The notes: a model not told the origin generated them from the sequence alone. 64,000 bases of DNA from Archegozetes longisetosus (GCA_018873245.2 JAEMBT020000001.1:4744001-4808000); one strand, 5' to 3'. Counted from the first letter of the stretch, positions 35,693-47,510 are shown. A program made the numbers and translations.

Positions 35693-36472
35693 GGGTGAAT
35701 CCGGGCTAATGGGTCTAAAGGGGTTCCCGACACCCCGCCCCCAAGTGTGATATATCATTGGATTCAGTTCGTCAAGCTGAACATTTTGATACCACACTTG
35801 ACCACTTCTGATCCGAATCTGGCTACTTCTGGATAACTCCCGACGGGAGTGGCTGACCCCGCCAAGTGAGATATCATTGGACTCAGGACATCGAACCGAG
35901 CATTTTGATACCTCACTTGATCAATTATCACAAGTAGTTTTCGAGATATTCATCATTGTTTGGTTAAGTAGCTCTTAATGGGTAAACCTGGGGGCTATTC
36001 TCGAAGCGATCTTTAAGTTTAAGATCAAGTTTAGTACGATTTTAAGTAATGATCGATTCTCAAAGCGCTCGTTAATTGAGGATCGAGGCTTAATTTAAAG
36101 ACTATAATAATCGATTTTATAATTAAGTAACGATCGAGTTTAGGATTCGTAACAGAATCGCGCTACAGGATTCTCGAGTCGCAACCCAAACAAGCCTGAA
36201 ATAAACTAAGGGAAAATAAATTAGGTCGCGAAGCGACCTAACCTATTATACCTTAGTTTAAATCAGGTTTGGCTTGAGTTACAATTTGATAAAGCCAGGT
36301 TTACCTATTTTCGAGGGGGTTAGGTCTCGGTGGCCAGAAGTGGTCAGGTTCGGGTTGGAAGTAGTCAAGTGTGGTATCAAAATGTTCAGCTCAACGGACT
36401 GAATCCAATGATGTTTTACACTTGGAGGTAGGGGGTCGGGAACCCTTTAGACCCATTAGCCCGGATTTACCC
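35693..36472. mobile_element. 780-bp element with long, GC-richer terminal inverted repeats
   Basis: The ends GGGTGAATCCGGGCTAATGG and (inverted) GGGTAAATCCGGGCTAATGG continue as an inverted repeat for about 130 bp. The repeat includes ACATTTTGATACCACACTTG and a CATTGGATTCAG block. The middle has a self-complementary GGTCGCGAAGCGACC motif at about 36,222-36,236 and GATCGA-rich sequence, and no open frame. It interrupts a hAT transposase remnant. Composition is clearly GC-richer than the surroundings. Superfamily unknown. Confidence 0.75.
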
Positions 36473-38050
36473 GCAAAGTGATATTAATTTGAAAATATCA
36501 TTCTAGTTATATATTACAACTTAATTTTTGTACATCAACTAAAAAATTATTTTAATTTACAACTAATTTAAACTAGAATTAATTTTCGTTACTTTAGAAA
36601 CAGTTAAGCTAAAGATAATTAAAAATAATATTTTACAAAAATGTAGTCATAATCTGTATCTCTGCTAAGATCATGGGCTAAGGTATTGCTACAACTAATG
36701 GACTTACTGTTGTTATAGGACTGGACTTCTATAACTGTATTGTAAACACGTAGAATGGCAATTGTTTATTGTATGAGTTTAAAGTAGAGCCACCTTTTTA
36801 GCATATTGTTTAGAATAAGTTATAATAAATAAAACCACTTATGAAAGGTTTGATTCCCAATCTGTTGCTTTTCAAGTTATTAATATTATTATTATAAATT
36901 TACAGCTGAATCAAGTTCATTGAACTAAAAAATGAGTTTTACAGAGTAAAATGAGTTTCATATATAATTAACAAAGATGTTGATAGATTTATTGCTAATT
37001 GGCTTTTTTCAATCGAATGAGGTTAATTATAATAATAGCAAAGTTCTAACATTTGATTCTTAATAAAGAGAACTTTTACACTTGTTCTCTGGTTATTTTT
37101 GCGCGAATCCTAATGTAGAAAGTAATAAATCAACTGCGATATTCAGTATTTTCAGGAAAATATGTTAATTTTTTGTTTCAAGTTAAAGCTTTTATTCTGC
37201 GAGCATACTATGCTCAGAGAAAAAATCAGCACAAGATTCATTTGTAACTTTTATACTAATGAATGAAAGTTGCTTTTCATAGAGTTAACATAATAACAAA
37301 TGAATAATTTTAGTTTAGCTAATTGTTAGTGGCGTTGAATCCATTGTTACGACAATTCGTATTTTGGTTTTAGTAAGAGATAACAGACTTAGCATATAGT
37401 TTTCTGTGAATTTTTTTGTCTCTCTTTTAGTTTTTATGATCATTATTATAGTTATGAATATTATTATTATTATCATGAAGGGAAATTGTCCCCTTAACCC
37501 TAAACTTATTTAAAGAGACACTTCAAAAGTTTTGCAGGGAGTTCGTGTCCAACTTATGAATAGTTGATTTATTGTACAATTGTTTTGTTGCATTCAATTA
37601 AATATTTCATACTCAAAGCTTTATTTGCTTGATAGAGTGAGTAACGAAAAGTCCGACGCACTCCATCATACGAGGTTGTATGTATAATATTTTCTAAATG
37701 ACTTTTTATCAAAAACTATAAACTATAACTTTTATAGATAAAGTTAATCACCCCATTATTAATAACCAATCCATTACGTGTGCAATTAAGTTTATTGCGA
37801 AATATATTTTTCTATCATGAATATTTTTGGGTTTATACTTGAAATATTCTAAAATAGCTCGTATATGTATTTAATGATTTATTTAGAGATGTGTTACTTT
37901 CATTTTAGTTTGTAATTAAAATCACATCTGTGAACTATAGAAAGACCAAAGCCACAGTAAGGTATATAATCTCGTTATTATTAGCAAATTTGATTCATTA
38001 TTACTACTTCAAAGTTTATAAAACAAGCGAAATAATCTAATTTAATATTT
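36473..38050. other. Intergenic, no recognisable gene
   Basis: AT-rich with short ATT/TTA-rich patches (about 37,440-37,480). No exon or element termini that I can support. It contains whatever promoter serves the gene starting at 38,051. Confidence 0.5.
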
Positions 38051-39913
38051 ATGCTTTCCTGAAGCTAGCATTACTTTTGCTGACTTTCATTTTGACAAAA
38101 TGTAATTCTACTGACAAGAAATTCGGTGAGTGTTCTATCATTTAGTTCAATATAATTTTAAAGATGAACAAGAGTTCCGAATTCAATTTAATTTATACTT
38201 TAGGAAAATCATTAAAGATTTTGACTAACAAGTAAAAGTATTAGGGTGGTATCTTCAGATTTTAATGAGTGATAGATCGTTTTAAAGATTTTTGGAAGTT
38301 ATTTAAGAATATATATTTCTCGTTTATTCCTTTTCATCCCGTTAAGTGCATGTAATACGATTGCATAAATATTTACTGTAGCTCAGTTACACATTTGCTC
38401 AACAATATCTTTTTAAAAAATGTTATTAATTATTTGTTTGAGAGCGCGTGACATGGAGAGAGTTGGAGGTTAACTAAACAACAAAACTAAAAACGAGAGA
38501 GAGAGAGAGAGAGAGCTTTAAAACAACGAGTTAATAACTTATTTTCTAATGAAGTTATTGTTGAACAAAAACATAAATGAATTACAATAAACATTTATAC
38601 TATTGAAACTAACTATAATTGTATGCACTTAATAGAGTAAAAAGGTTACGGGAGAATTACATATTAAATAACTATTAAAGACATTTAAAATCTAAAGTTA
38701 AATACATTCATTCAAATGCCTTGTAAGATTTTTACTTAAATTCTTTGTACACAAAATGAAAAAGTTTCCACTTTTTAATTTTTAAAAGTTTATCCAAAGA
38801 TTCGATATCGAGAGAAGGAGAATCAACATTAAGTGCTCAACTTAGTTTTACTTGCACAGCTGATTCTAAGATTAAAGAGGTTAGAGAATTTTGATATTTT
38901 TTCATTTTTCTCACTAATCAAATTTGATTCTTGTGTTAAATTTTAAACTTGAATCATTGTTGCTCAGACATCAAAATTAATATCTTTTTAATGTAAAACA
39001 TTTTTATTTATGTAATACTTTAAACTTTAGATCTTAAGGACAACTTATTAAACTGAAAATTTATTTTTACTTTAAATATTCAAAAACTTTGAGAATCCTC
39101 TTACATTCGATTTTATCAACTTTTTAATCCAATTATTATAATAAAAGTCTAAACCAGCAATAATTAAATAATTTAATCACCTAAATCTAGTTTGTATAAA
39201 ATCAAATCTTCAAATAATTTTTATAAAATTCGTACTAATAGTTAATTTCTTGTAGTAAGATTCATTATATACTGTTAAATGCAGATCTAACTAGGTAATA
39301 ATTTATTAGATTCTAAACGTATCATCTGCAATAATGCCATAAGATTATCGAGGCAAAACTCAAAGAATCTGAAAATTTCTGAATTTAAGTCTAATTTGAT
39401 TAATCATTACTGTAGCTGAGAAGTAAATTGTCATTAAAAGGAGCTTTTCAATGCACTGGTGCTTATGCGCTCACAATTAGTATTCCTTTTGATGTAAAGT
39501 TTAATCGGAAACAATGCGATGATAACAAGCGAGACAATCATCCGAAAGAAACAAGTCGACTGAGAGAAGATATTAAAAATATAACTTTCTCGGATTTGAA
39601 TGACACTGTTATTTTAATTGGAGGTATGAAATTGTGTTCCTCATCATTTGAGTGTTTCCTCATCTTAATCTTAAATTCAGGTAGCATATATTCAAAGTTA
39701 AATGGTTATTTAGACGACTCAATATGTGGCGGAGGAGAAGTAAATATGGAAATTTTTCTTATCAATAATGACTGCGGTGCCTGCAAATCGGAAAAAGGAG
39801 TCACAAAGCTCGAAACAAATAAAGCCACTCTAAAGATTAAAGGTGGTAAATGTGAATCTGATTGTTCTGGAAATGTTAAAGTTAATATCAATCCTGGTGT
39901 GACAGATGGCTAA
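38051..39913 (+). CDS. Small secreted cysteine-containing protein, three exons, doubtful start
   Basis: Exon 1 ends at 38,125 (donor GTGAGT). Exon 2 is 39,441-39,623 and exon 3 is 39,681-39,913; all junction phases agree (phase 1). The exon-1 frame from 38,059 reads LKLALLLLTFILTKCNS, a convincing signal peptide. The mature part has a Lys/Asp-rich middle and a C-terminal CGGGE, NNDCGACKSEKG, GGKCESDCSGN stretch with six cysteines and ends GVTDG. The expected product is about 160 residues. The only nearby ATG (38,051) is one base out of frame with the signal peptide and runs into TGA, and an in-frame stop precedes at 38,038. So either there is a one-base error or deletion, or an unseen first exon, or the gene is newly broken. 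I do not recognise the family. AATAAA follows at 39,969. Confidence 0.6.
38495..38515. repeat. (GA)n microsatellite
   Basis: About ten GA units within the first intron of the secreted-protein gene. Confidence 0.95.
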
Positions 39914-39968
39914 AATTTGCAATTAGTTTGACTCAGATGAAAAGTGTAATTATTTCTTATTTTCGGTC

Positions 39969-39974
39969 AATAAA
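39969..39974 (+). terminator. Polyadenylation signal AATAAA
   Basis: Located 56 bp after the stop codon of the secreted-protein gene. Confidence 0.5.
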
Positions 39975-39993
39975 TTCTAATTAATTGACGGAT

Positions 39994-40016
39994 CTAACCT
40001 AACCTAACCTAACCTA
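39994..40016 (-). repeat. Short interstitial TTAGG-type repeat
   Basis: Four to five CCTAA units, that is TTAGG on the minus strand, the canonical arthropod telomere repeat. It is too short to be a telomere and could be chance, a repaired break, or part of a transposon (similar AACCTAA-rich sequence recurs at 40,829-40,865). Confidence 0.7.
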
Positions 40017-40443
40017 AAATTCTAAATACTTTTGTCAACAAATATCCTGAATTCAAATGAATATTATTATTAAAAGGGTTCAAAATTTTTGTCTTATTAA
40101 ATAGATTGCAAAAATAGAAAAAAAGCATTCACTATAGTACTATATATTCGACTTTAATACAGTCCATAATCTATTTTAAAAGCATCCTAAATGTTTACTT
40201 TTGCAAGGAGTTGACATTAGATATTTAATTATAAAAATTATTTTAAATATTAAATCTGATAAGTTTATTTGAGGCAACACTCAAAATAGTTAATTAAATT
40301 TAAATGATTTAAGTGAACCTATAAACATAAATTAAATCTTATCATGGAAAAAATATACAGTATTACTCCTTTAGTATTTACTTGATGGATCTGTAAAATA
40401 TACTAAATAATAACGAGGTTAAATACTATCAGTAAAGTTGAAA

Positions 40444-41158
40444 ATTTTGGTGCTCTATACGGGTAGGTACTTTAGATGATAGATTCTAGTAGTGCTCGAT
40501 TTGAGGAGTATAACGATATATCACATGCCATGTTTTATCCATAAATTAAGAGAAGAATTTGAATTTTTAATAATTATTATATACTCCAGGCACCCACCTG
40601 ACCACCTCAGACACCCAACTCCATTCATCCTTCCTCTCAGTTATTCTTTCAGTACTACAATACCACAGATTTAATTTACATATTTAATGTTAAGTGTCAA
40701 TATAACCGGAGGCGCGAGTGAAGTTCACATATCAAATATGGTGGACCTAGGGCTAGGTCTTGTGACTTAACTCAACTTTATAATTTAAATAAGGTATTTA
40801 ATTATACCTTTTGGCGACTTGTTTAACCTAACCACCATAAACCTGATTTAACCTAAGGTGAAGATAGCGTCAGGTCGCTTCACTTGGAACGCTTCGCGTT
40901 CCTTGCTTCGCGATCGGACGCAATTTTCATTAGGTTAAATCACGCAAGTGGATACTTAGTTATTTTATGGCGCACTTCGGAGGGGATACCTAGCGTATAA
41001 TGTTCGATATTAGTACTTTTCTAAATTTTTCACAACTCAATTTTTTACGTAATTTATGAACGAAGCATAGCATGTGATATATTATTAGACTCCTCATATT
41101 GAGTACTATTAGAATCGATCATCATCAAAGGTACCTGCCCATATAGGGCACCATCTAC
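40444..41158. mobile_element. Element with about 110-bp terminal inverted repeats
   Basis: The left end (about 40,449-40,560) contains GGTGCTCTATACGGGTAGG and TATATCACATGCCATG. The right end (about 41,045-41,158) carries their inverted partners. The 480-bp middle is GC-richer and contains AACGCTTCGCGTTCC-type palindromes and several TTAACCTAA motifs. There is no open frame. The open frame at 40,492-40,674 lies within the repeat and is spurious. Confidence 0.65.
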
Positions 41159-41169
41159 CCAAATCTTTT

Positions 41170-41960
41170 ATTTTTAATTGGCCTCTTTATACTTTCTATG
41201 CCATCGAAGTCTCAGGAGTTAAGTCGGGACTATACCGGGAGTATTTTAGTTCCTCCCACAGATGCACCATAAAGAATTCTTTAATTTTATTATGTTTATG
41301 TGGTATTGCATTATCGTGGAGGATGATAGGACTATGATTCCTCTTTCTTTTATCTCTAGGAGTATTACATTTTTCAAAAATTAATATAAATTTCAAAATT
41401 GACGTTTATGTTTTTTGGTAAAATTTGATAACTAAATACCTGATTTCCATGAAAAGCTACGATTATCATCTTCAAATCTTGCGTTACTGCTCACTTTGAT
41501 GGGTCTGCAAAGTATATCAAGACTCTAGCGTCATTTTAAAATTATAAACTTTTGTCACATCAAAACTTACGGTGGTTGCACAGGTAACCGCCATTGGCGA
41601 GAGTTTCTAGGGTCACTCTCATCATAACTTTAAATCTATGTCTCATCAATGGTAATAATCCTTGACAGAATATCATTGTCAGCACTATATCTTTGATGAT
41701 GTTCATCACAAATATTAGTTTTCAATTGTTTTTGAACAGGTGTTAAATCATGTGGTACCTACCGAGAGGCAATCATTTAGGCCCCTACCTCTTAAAGGTC
41801 TTCTAGTACTGGCGGTACTAGTACCTAAATTTTCTAACAATTCAAAAGTAGTTTAATTTCTGACTTCTAGTAATTGATCTTATAATTTTTCTTTGTGTAC
41901 ATCGTCTGTCGCTATCTTTCTTTCCTTTCATATTGGTCATTTTCACCACTCAGACGTTTT
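41170..41960 (-). pseudogene. Mariner-family transposase remnant
   Basis: On the minus strand the pieces in order are VPHDLTPVQKQLKT (about 41,755-41,715), TIDET followed by a stop (about 41,650), SRQWRLPVQPP (about 41,610-41,575), and PIILHDNAIPHKHNKIKEF with RYSPDLTP (41,196-41,320). These match the mariner catalytic region: the first Asp in IDET, the second in LHDNA, and YSPDL before the third. Several stops and frameshifts separate the pieces, so it is dead. Confidence 0.8.
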
Positions 41961-43136
41961 GCTTCAGAGAATTTCAGGTACAATTGATAGACTCTTCTCA
42001 GACTATGTTTCTCTTCTGGCGATTTTATGCAAATCAGAATAACCATGAGCTTAAAGATTAAGTATTGTGAAATTTACTTACTAGAGTTATTTCGTATAAA
42101 TTGCGAAATCATTAGTTTAGAATTTAGATTTAATTTTCTTGCATGTGAATCAGCATATTTAAACAAATTAAATTTCTATTATCGAGAATTTCAATAAAGG
42201 GACAACGTAGCTACGATACTATCTTGAAAATAAGATTGCAAAATTTTGTTCAGTTTTCAAACTTATCATTCAGGTACGATAGGATTAAACTAATGGTTAG
42301 CAATATGAAAAGCTGTATTATCATAAGAAAATTATTCATAATTAAGATAGATATTTCAGCACACATACTTGGTCATTTCTCATGTATCTATCTAAACTTC
42401 GGATTAGTTGAAATTATGAGAAAAATTAAATATGCTTTAATAAAAATTATCTACCTGTTAAATGAGGAATATATTATAGATTTCTTGGAAATTTATTATA
42501 GCTCAGTAGATATAAGATTAAAAGTCTATAACACAAAATTACTTATTTCGTAATGTAAGTAATTAGTTAAAAATTATTTTTCTGAAACTACTTCATCATC
42601 AAAATAATAAACCATGAAAGTTTTAAATTTGTCCTTATTAGTTAGTAAGTAAATTAGAGTAAATTAAACGTTCTATAATTATTCAGTTTATCAATAAAAT
42701 TAAGTACTTAATAAGAAAAATATAGACATTTGGACTAATCTCCCATCAGTCAATATGAATATCAAATTAAAGCTTATAAAGGGTAAAATTAAAGCAAAAA
42801 CAAGGTATTTGTTCAGATTTAACAGTAAAAAGTACCTAATAACCAAATATGATTGAGCTTTCTGCATTAATAGAGACTTCAAAATTAAGACTAAAGATGA
42901 TATTTACATCGAAATATATATTGTTGATTCCTGTAAAGAACTGATAGGATTTGAAACGATATCTCGGAATTGCAATTATGGTTTGAAAATTAATTTTAGA
43001 TTTAAATAGTTTACATAGTGAAGTATCAAATGATAATATTGTAATTCATATAGCTAAAAAAGTTATACTAAAAACGATATCGTGAAAATTTGGAAAATTC
43101 TAAAATGAGTTTTAATGTTACCACAAGTGTTCGCAC
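41961..43136. other. Intergenic, no confident gene
   Basis: AT-rich. An open frame at 42,224-42,553 (109 codons, +) has no signal peptide, recognisable motif or conserved partner and is probably chance. Nothing else is supportable. Confidence 0.45.
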
Positions 43137-43390
43137 TAGGGTGACCACATATATTTTACAAAAATGCAGGACAAAAAACGTAAGAGTCCACCTTATAAAC
43201 TTCTAAAATTTTATTTTGAACTCAATGTTAATTTTTACATACTCAAACATTTTTCATAGTTTAGTTTTTAAAAAATTAATTACATCTTGCTTATCGATGC
43301 CTAAACTCATTTTTATCCGATTTTACAGCGTTAAGTAAAGTAGTATTGTTCTTAAGAGATTATGAAATTAAGAACAGGATATTGAAAAAT
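43137..43390. mobile_element. hAT terminus and decayed end
   Basis: It begins TAGGGTGACCACATA, preceded by GTTCGCAC, and continues with AT-rich decayed sequence similar in layout to the 35,023 hAT end (a GGACAAAAA box near the tip). I cannot find its other end or a matching 8-bp duplication. Confidence 0.5.
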
Positions 43391-43394
43391 TAAA

Positions 43395-44260
43395 TCTTGT
43401 ACAATTTTGGGATTTTATTTCGAGATATCGTATGCAATCTTTCGTATAACTGATATGAATAGTGAAAAAATATGCTGAAGAATGTAAATTTGATTGCGAT
43501 TTATTAATAATGCCATATTTTCGTAGTATCAGACAAAATATCACATTACAAAATATCGCACTACAAAGTATCGCATACAAAGATTATTATATGTAATACT
43601 CAAAGTCTTGAATCTTATAGGAGTTCGTAAGAATCAACATAAACTTAAAATATAATCACTTTATTAAACACAGTATTAACCACAATACAAACTTCATAAG
43701 GTTTCACAGGATATTAACACAGAAGAAAGAGCAAAAAAATTCAGGAAAAACACAAAATTTTAATGATAAAATAGGCGGGTTGAATAAGAGAATACTTTAC
43801 AATAATAGGTTAAGTTTTATAAAGTCGCTAATAAATTTAACTAGGATTGAGAGATTGTATAACCGGAACGTACTTAGGCAGGTTTTAGAGTTGAGATATG
43901 ATTATTACCAGCTGTCTTCATAATTTGCACAGTTTAGACAAGCCTTTAAAGATTTCTTTGGTAAGACCGATAAAGTAATCATAAATTAGCAATAATTTTG
44001 ACATACATGTGATTAATGAAAATTAAAGTTTAGAAGTATAGGTTGTTACATGAGTGTTACAGTATAGGTTCAAATAAGAATCTTAGACTTTATTACAATA
44101 TTCTCGCGTGATATTTTGTCTGATACCATAAAAATATTACATCACTAATAAATCAGAATTTAATTTCTATTATTCAACATTTTTTTCGCTATTAATATAA
44201 GTTATATTAAAGATTGCATACGACGTATCAAAATAAAATCCCAAGATCTTGCATAGTTCT
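43395..44260. repeat. Small palindrome with a transposon in its loop
   Basis: Bases about 43,395-43,545 are inverted-complementary to about 44,107-44,260. Shared pieces are GGGATTTTATTT, TCGTATGCAATCTT and GTATCAGACAAAATATCAC. The outer right end (44,230-44,265, minus) reads IDLVKAEL, like the hAT transposase tail. The loop is occupied by a complete copy of the element described at 43,590-44,099. Confidence 0.7.
43590..44099 (+). mobile_element. Uncharacterised 0.5-kb TIR element, copy 1
   Basis: Inverted copy of the element at 44,781-45,273. Shared internal landmarks are TTTCACAGGAT, ATAGGCGGGTT, AGCTGTCTTCATAA and CAGTTTAGACAAG. The right end is CTTAGACTTTATTACAATA; the left end is degraded (ATGTAATACTCAAAGTCTTG). 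No coding frame. Confidence 0.7.
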
Positions 44261-44780
44261 GCCTTAACCAAATCAATAGTGTAGTCTACGATCAAAACAA
44301 CTAAAACTATCCCCAAATCCAAACTTTCTAAAGGCTTGATTTCAGTTCCAGCCTAGTTGAATCTCATTATTCTAGTTTTGCCAAAGCTATAAGTATCGTT
44401 AACAAAATCGGAATATTCTGGCCGTAATGTTAAAGAATCGATTGGATTTATAGCAACGCTAATTATATTCTAGTCTGATTCAAGAACTTTATGCCTTCTA
44501 TCCATTTGACTTATATGTCTGATAATAACTTCGTGTTGAAGGTTATGATAAATCGAGTTATGGATACAATCGAAGCCGAAGTAATAGTCTTATCGAGACA
44601 CTTATATTTTTGTTTGGGTAAAATTTCTTTTATTATTAATTATATTGCTATTAAATGGTATTCTGTATAGTGGATAGTCTCAAGAGTTAAATGTTATCCA
44701 TAGAATTGAATTTCCTTTTAAACTGTAATCTATTTGGATTATATCGTTTCTTTCGATAAATTATTCGGTTTCTTCGATAT

Positions 44781-45273
44781 ATTGTAATAACGTCTTAGTT
44801 TCTTAATTAAACCTATATCATAATACTTTTATAATAACCTATATCTCTAAACTCTAATTTTCATAATTCACCGTATATGTCAACATTTATTACTGACTTA
44901 AAGATTTCTTTTTGTTTGTGCAAAAGAAATCTTCACATACTTGTCTAAACTGTACAAGTTATGAAGACAGCTGATAATAAGCATATTTCATCTCTTAAAA
45001 CCTACCTAAGTATGTCCTAATTATAAAATTTTCCAATCATAGCTAAATGTACTACTGACCTTAAAAGGTTTAGCCTATCATTGTAAAACATTTTCTAGAT
45101 TAACCCGCCTATTGTTCCTATAAAATGTCGTGTTTTTCTTAAATTTTTCGCTCTTTCTTCCAGTGTTAAAAATCCTGTGAAATCTTATGTAATTTGTGGT
45201 AATGTTAAATAAAGTGCTATATTTTAAAAATTGATTTCGTACACGCTCCTATTAAAGATCCAGACTTTACAAT
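44781..45273 (-). mobile_element. Uncharacterised 0.5-kb TIR element, copy 2, inside A3 exon 2
   Basis: The termini are ATTGTAATAACGTCTTAG and, inverted, ATTGTAAAGTCTGG. The intact gene A sequence gives the empty site (ATCATGTATCGAAG at about 12,868-12,881) and shows that the insertion is clean, with a target duplication of at most two to four AT-rich bases. It has no coding capacity. Confidence 0.75.
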
Positions 45274-45604
45274 ATGATGTTCGACTAAAGTTCTATTTGC
45301 AAAAAAATTATTTATCTCATCAATAAATAAAGCGTTATAACGGGATTCATTAAAGGTTACAGAAAATATTACCGAGGGCTCGTTGTTAGCCCTGATTTCG
45401 GACATCTGCTTTTTGGAGGAACGTTAAATTAAAATAAGTACAAACCTTATAAACGCCACATTTTATGAAGATAGATTTTAAAGACTTATCTTAAGTGATA
45501 GGGCTTATACTGAGGATAAAATAATTTCTAAATATCAGATTTTAGAACATTTTATTCGTAAGTATTCACTTCTTTATTAGTATCAATCTTCAAAGTATGA
45601 TATA

Positions 45605-46103
45605 TAGTGTTGCGAATAGGTATCTTACTGAAGTAAGTTGCCGTAAGTTACTTAATAAGTTACTGTAACTTACCCAATGCTTATTAACTTACTTTTTTAA
45701 GGTAAGTTATTCGAATTTCAAATTTACATTTTAATGATAAATAACGTCGCCAAACTATTTTTTGTTAAAAACAATTTAAACTAATCAATATTAATTGAAA
45801 ATAATGAATATTAGTTACTAAAAATCAATTTTTTGGCAATAAGTTTATCAAAATTGATTTGCAATATCATGCTATCTGACATTTATTCCAATCAAAGAAT
45901 GGTAAAGCATCCCTTTAATAAGAAAATACTTTTAATTAGTCTCTTATAACGTAATTACATTCTTTTGTAATAAAATCACACATTTATAATGGGGAATTAG
46001 AATAGAAATAATTTACAAAACTTACGGTAACTTACCTAATCTTACCGTAAGTTACTCGAGTAATTTACCCTCACCATTAACTTACGGTAAGTTCACAACT
46101 CTA
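45605..46103. mobile_element. hAT MITE, perfect 8-bp target duplication
   Basis: The ends are TAGTGTTGCGAATAGG and, inverted, TAGAGTTGTGAACTTACC, flanked by ATGATATA on both sides (45,597-45,604 and 46,104-46,111). Both subterminal regions are filled with ACTTACGGTAA/TTACCGTAAGT units in both orientations. The related site in gene A intron 1 (about 21,421-21,434) is uninterrupted. Confidence 0.9.
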
Positions 46104-47507
46104 ATGATATATGACTAAATTTTGTTGAATAACTCAAACATTTTGATATTTTTAAAAGGAAAGGAAAATCGTATTAATAATATACTATTATTCATCCAAT
46201 TAATTAAATTATTTCTATGTTAAAACCAGAGTTACCGCCCGTCCTGATCTCGTCAAAACTATTTTGACTCGAGACGAATTTATCAGACTTGTTGAAAAGA
46301 TGGTTGCCGGACACTTTAATGAAAATTTTGATTCAATTTCGATTATAAGAATTTTAGAATTAATGAAAAATGAAGAAAATTAAACCCATGTTTTTAGTTA
46401 ATATTAAATTATTTATAGATAGCACATAAAAATGAAACCAATAAGAGTCAAATAATTATGTATTCTAGATTTTGGATATAAAAAGATCTTCTTTGATTCC
46501 AACTTGGCTCCGGATAGAAGCGGATGGTTATAATTGAACGATTTGATGAAATAGTTTCATTCTCTTTCAAATGATGACACATTTAGCCTATAGAAATTTA
46601 GTCCTAAGTCTGAAATGAAGACTGTTAAGATAGAGCTTCAATATCTTTCTTCATATGGTTTACTTTAAATAATATTAATACTTTCGACTTGTTTTGAAAG
46701 TCTATGACGACTGAACAAAATGAAAAATGGAGTTCGATATTCTATTTTCGAGAATAAGAGTAAAATTGTCTTAAGAAAGATGTTTATATATGAAATTTTA
46801 CTTTCGGCAAAATTTTGATAATAAATTTATCAGCTGGTGGACACCAATTAATTATTCACTCAATATCTTTTTCTTCTGGAACTCTAATTTCTTCCTATTA
46901 ATTTTTGGGGTAGGAAATTCGATTTTTTGCGAAATATTTTTTTCTGGTGTTACGTTCAAGCTTTTATTGACTTTAATGAAATCGTCACCATTCACTTTTT
47001 ATTCTGTATCTGAACTTTTTCAATTTATAAACTTATAGCACTAGCCCACTGAGTTGATAAATTACAGAACTAAGTTATACTAATGAGCTCTGAGCAAACT
47101 ATCAAGAATATTCTAGTTTTGATTTGAAACTATGGTTGGGCACATAAAAGAGTACAAAATACTATGGTTAAGTGGCCATTGGGCCCATATTCCTATACAC
47201 AGCCCCAGTTTGGATCCGAAACCTAAATAAAACAAAAATTTATTTATTGAAAAGAATCCAAAGATTCATAACAATGAGAATAATACGAGCGCACAGAAAG
47301 ATATGAGTCTTCGGTAGCTATCGCAGATTTCATTCCTATTGATGTAAAATTAAATGAAAGTAAATAATCTTCCATTAAAGAGTTGAAAATCTGACAATTG
47401 GTGGACTTAATAGTGAATTTCTTGAGAAAAAAATTTGATTATAGATCACTTTCACATCCGACAACACACCCTATGATAAAAATTTGGTAAGATTTCGGTT
47501 TGGAAGG

Positions 47508-47510
<3 letters not shown>

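Larger units (their letters stand above)
44265..46755 (-). pseudogene. Third, decayed copy of the YWTD/EGF gene A (A3)
   Basis: This copy matches gene A from exon 1 (about 46,745-46,680) through intron 1 into exon 2. The initiator ATG is ATA and the exon-1 donor GTAAGT is GAAAGT. Exon 2 starts well at 45,405 (SEIRANNEPSVIFSVTFNESR). It is cut by a transposon at 44,781-45,273, then continues with stops (about 44,780-44,270: NPIDSLTLRPEYSDF-like), and is lost at 44,265. The EGF module and exon 3 are gone. Intron 1 contains a separate hAT insertion at 45,605-46,103. Divergence is far higher than between the two palindrome copies. Confidence 0.85.

Noticed and set aside
47301..47450. Possible relic of the small secreted protein gene (FIPIDVKLN resembling SIPFDVKFN)
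   Set aside because: The match is only about nine residues in AT-rich DNA; no supporting exon or cysteine region follows.
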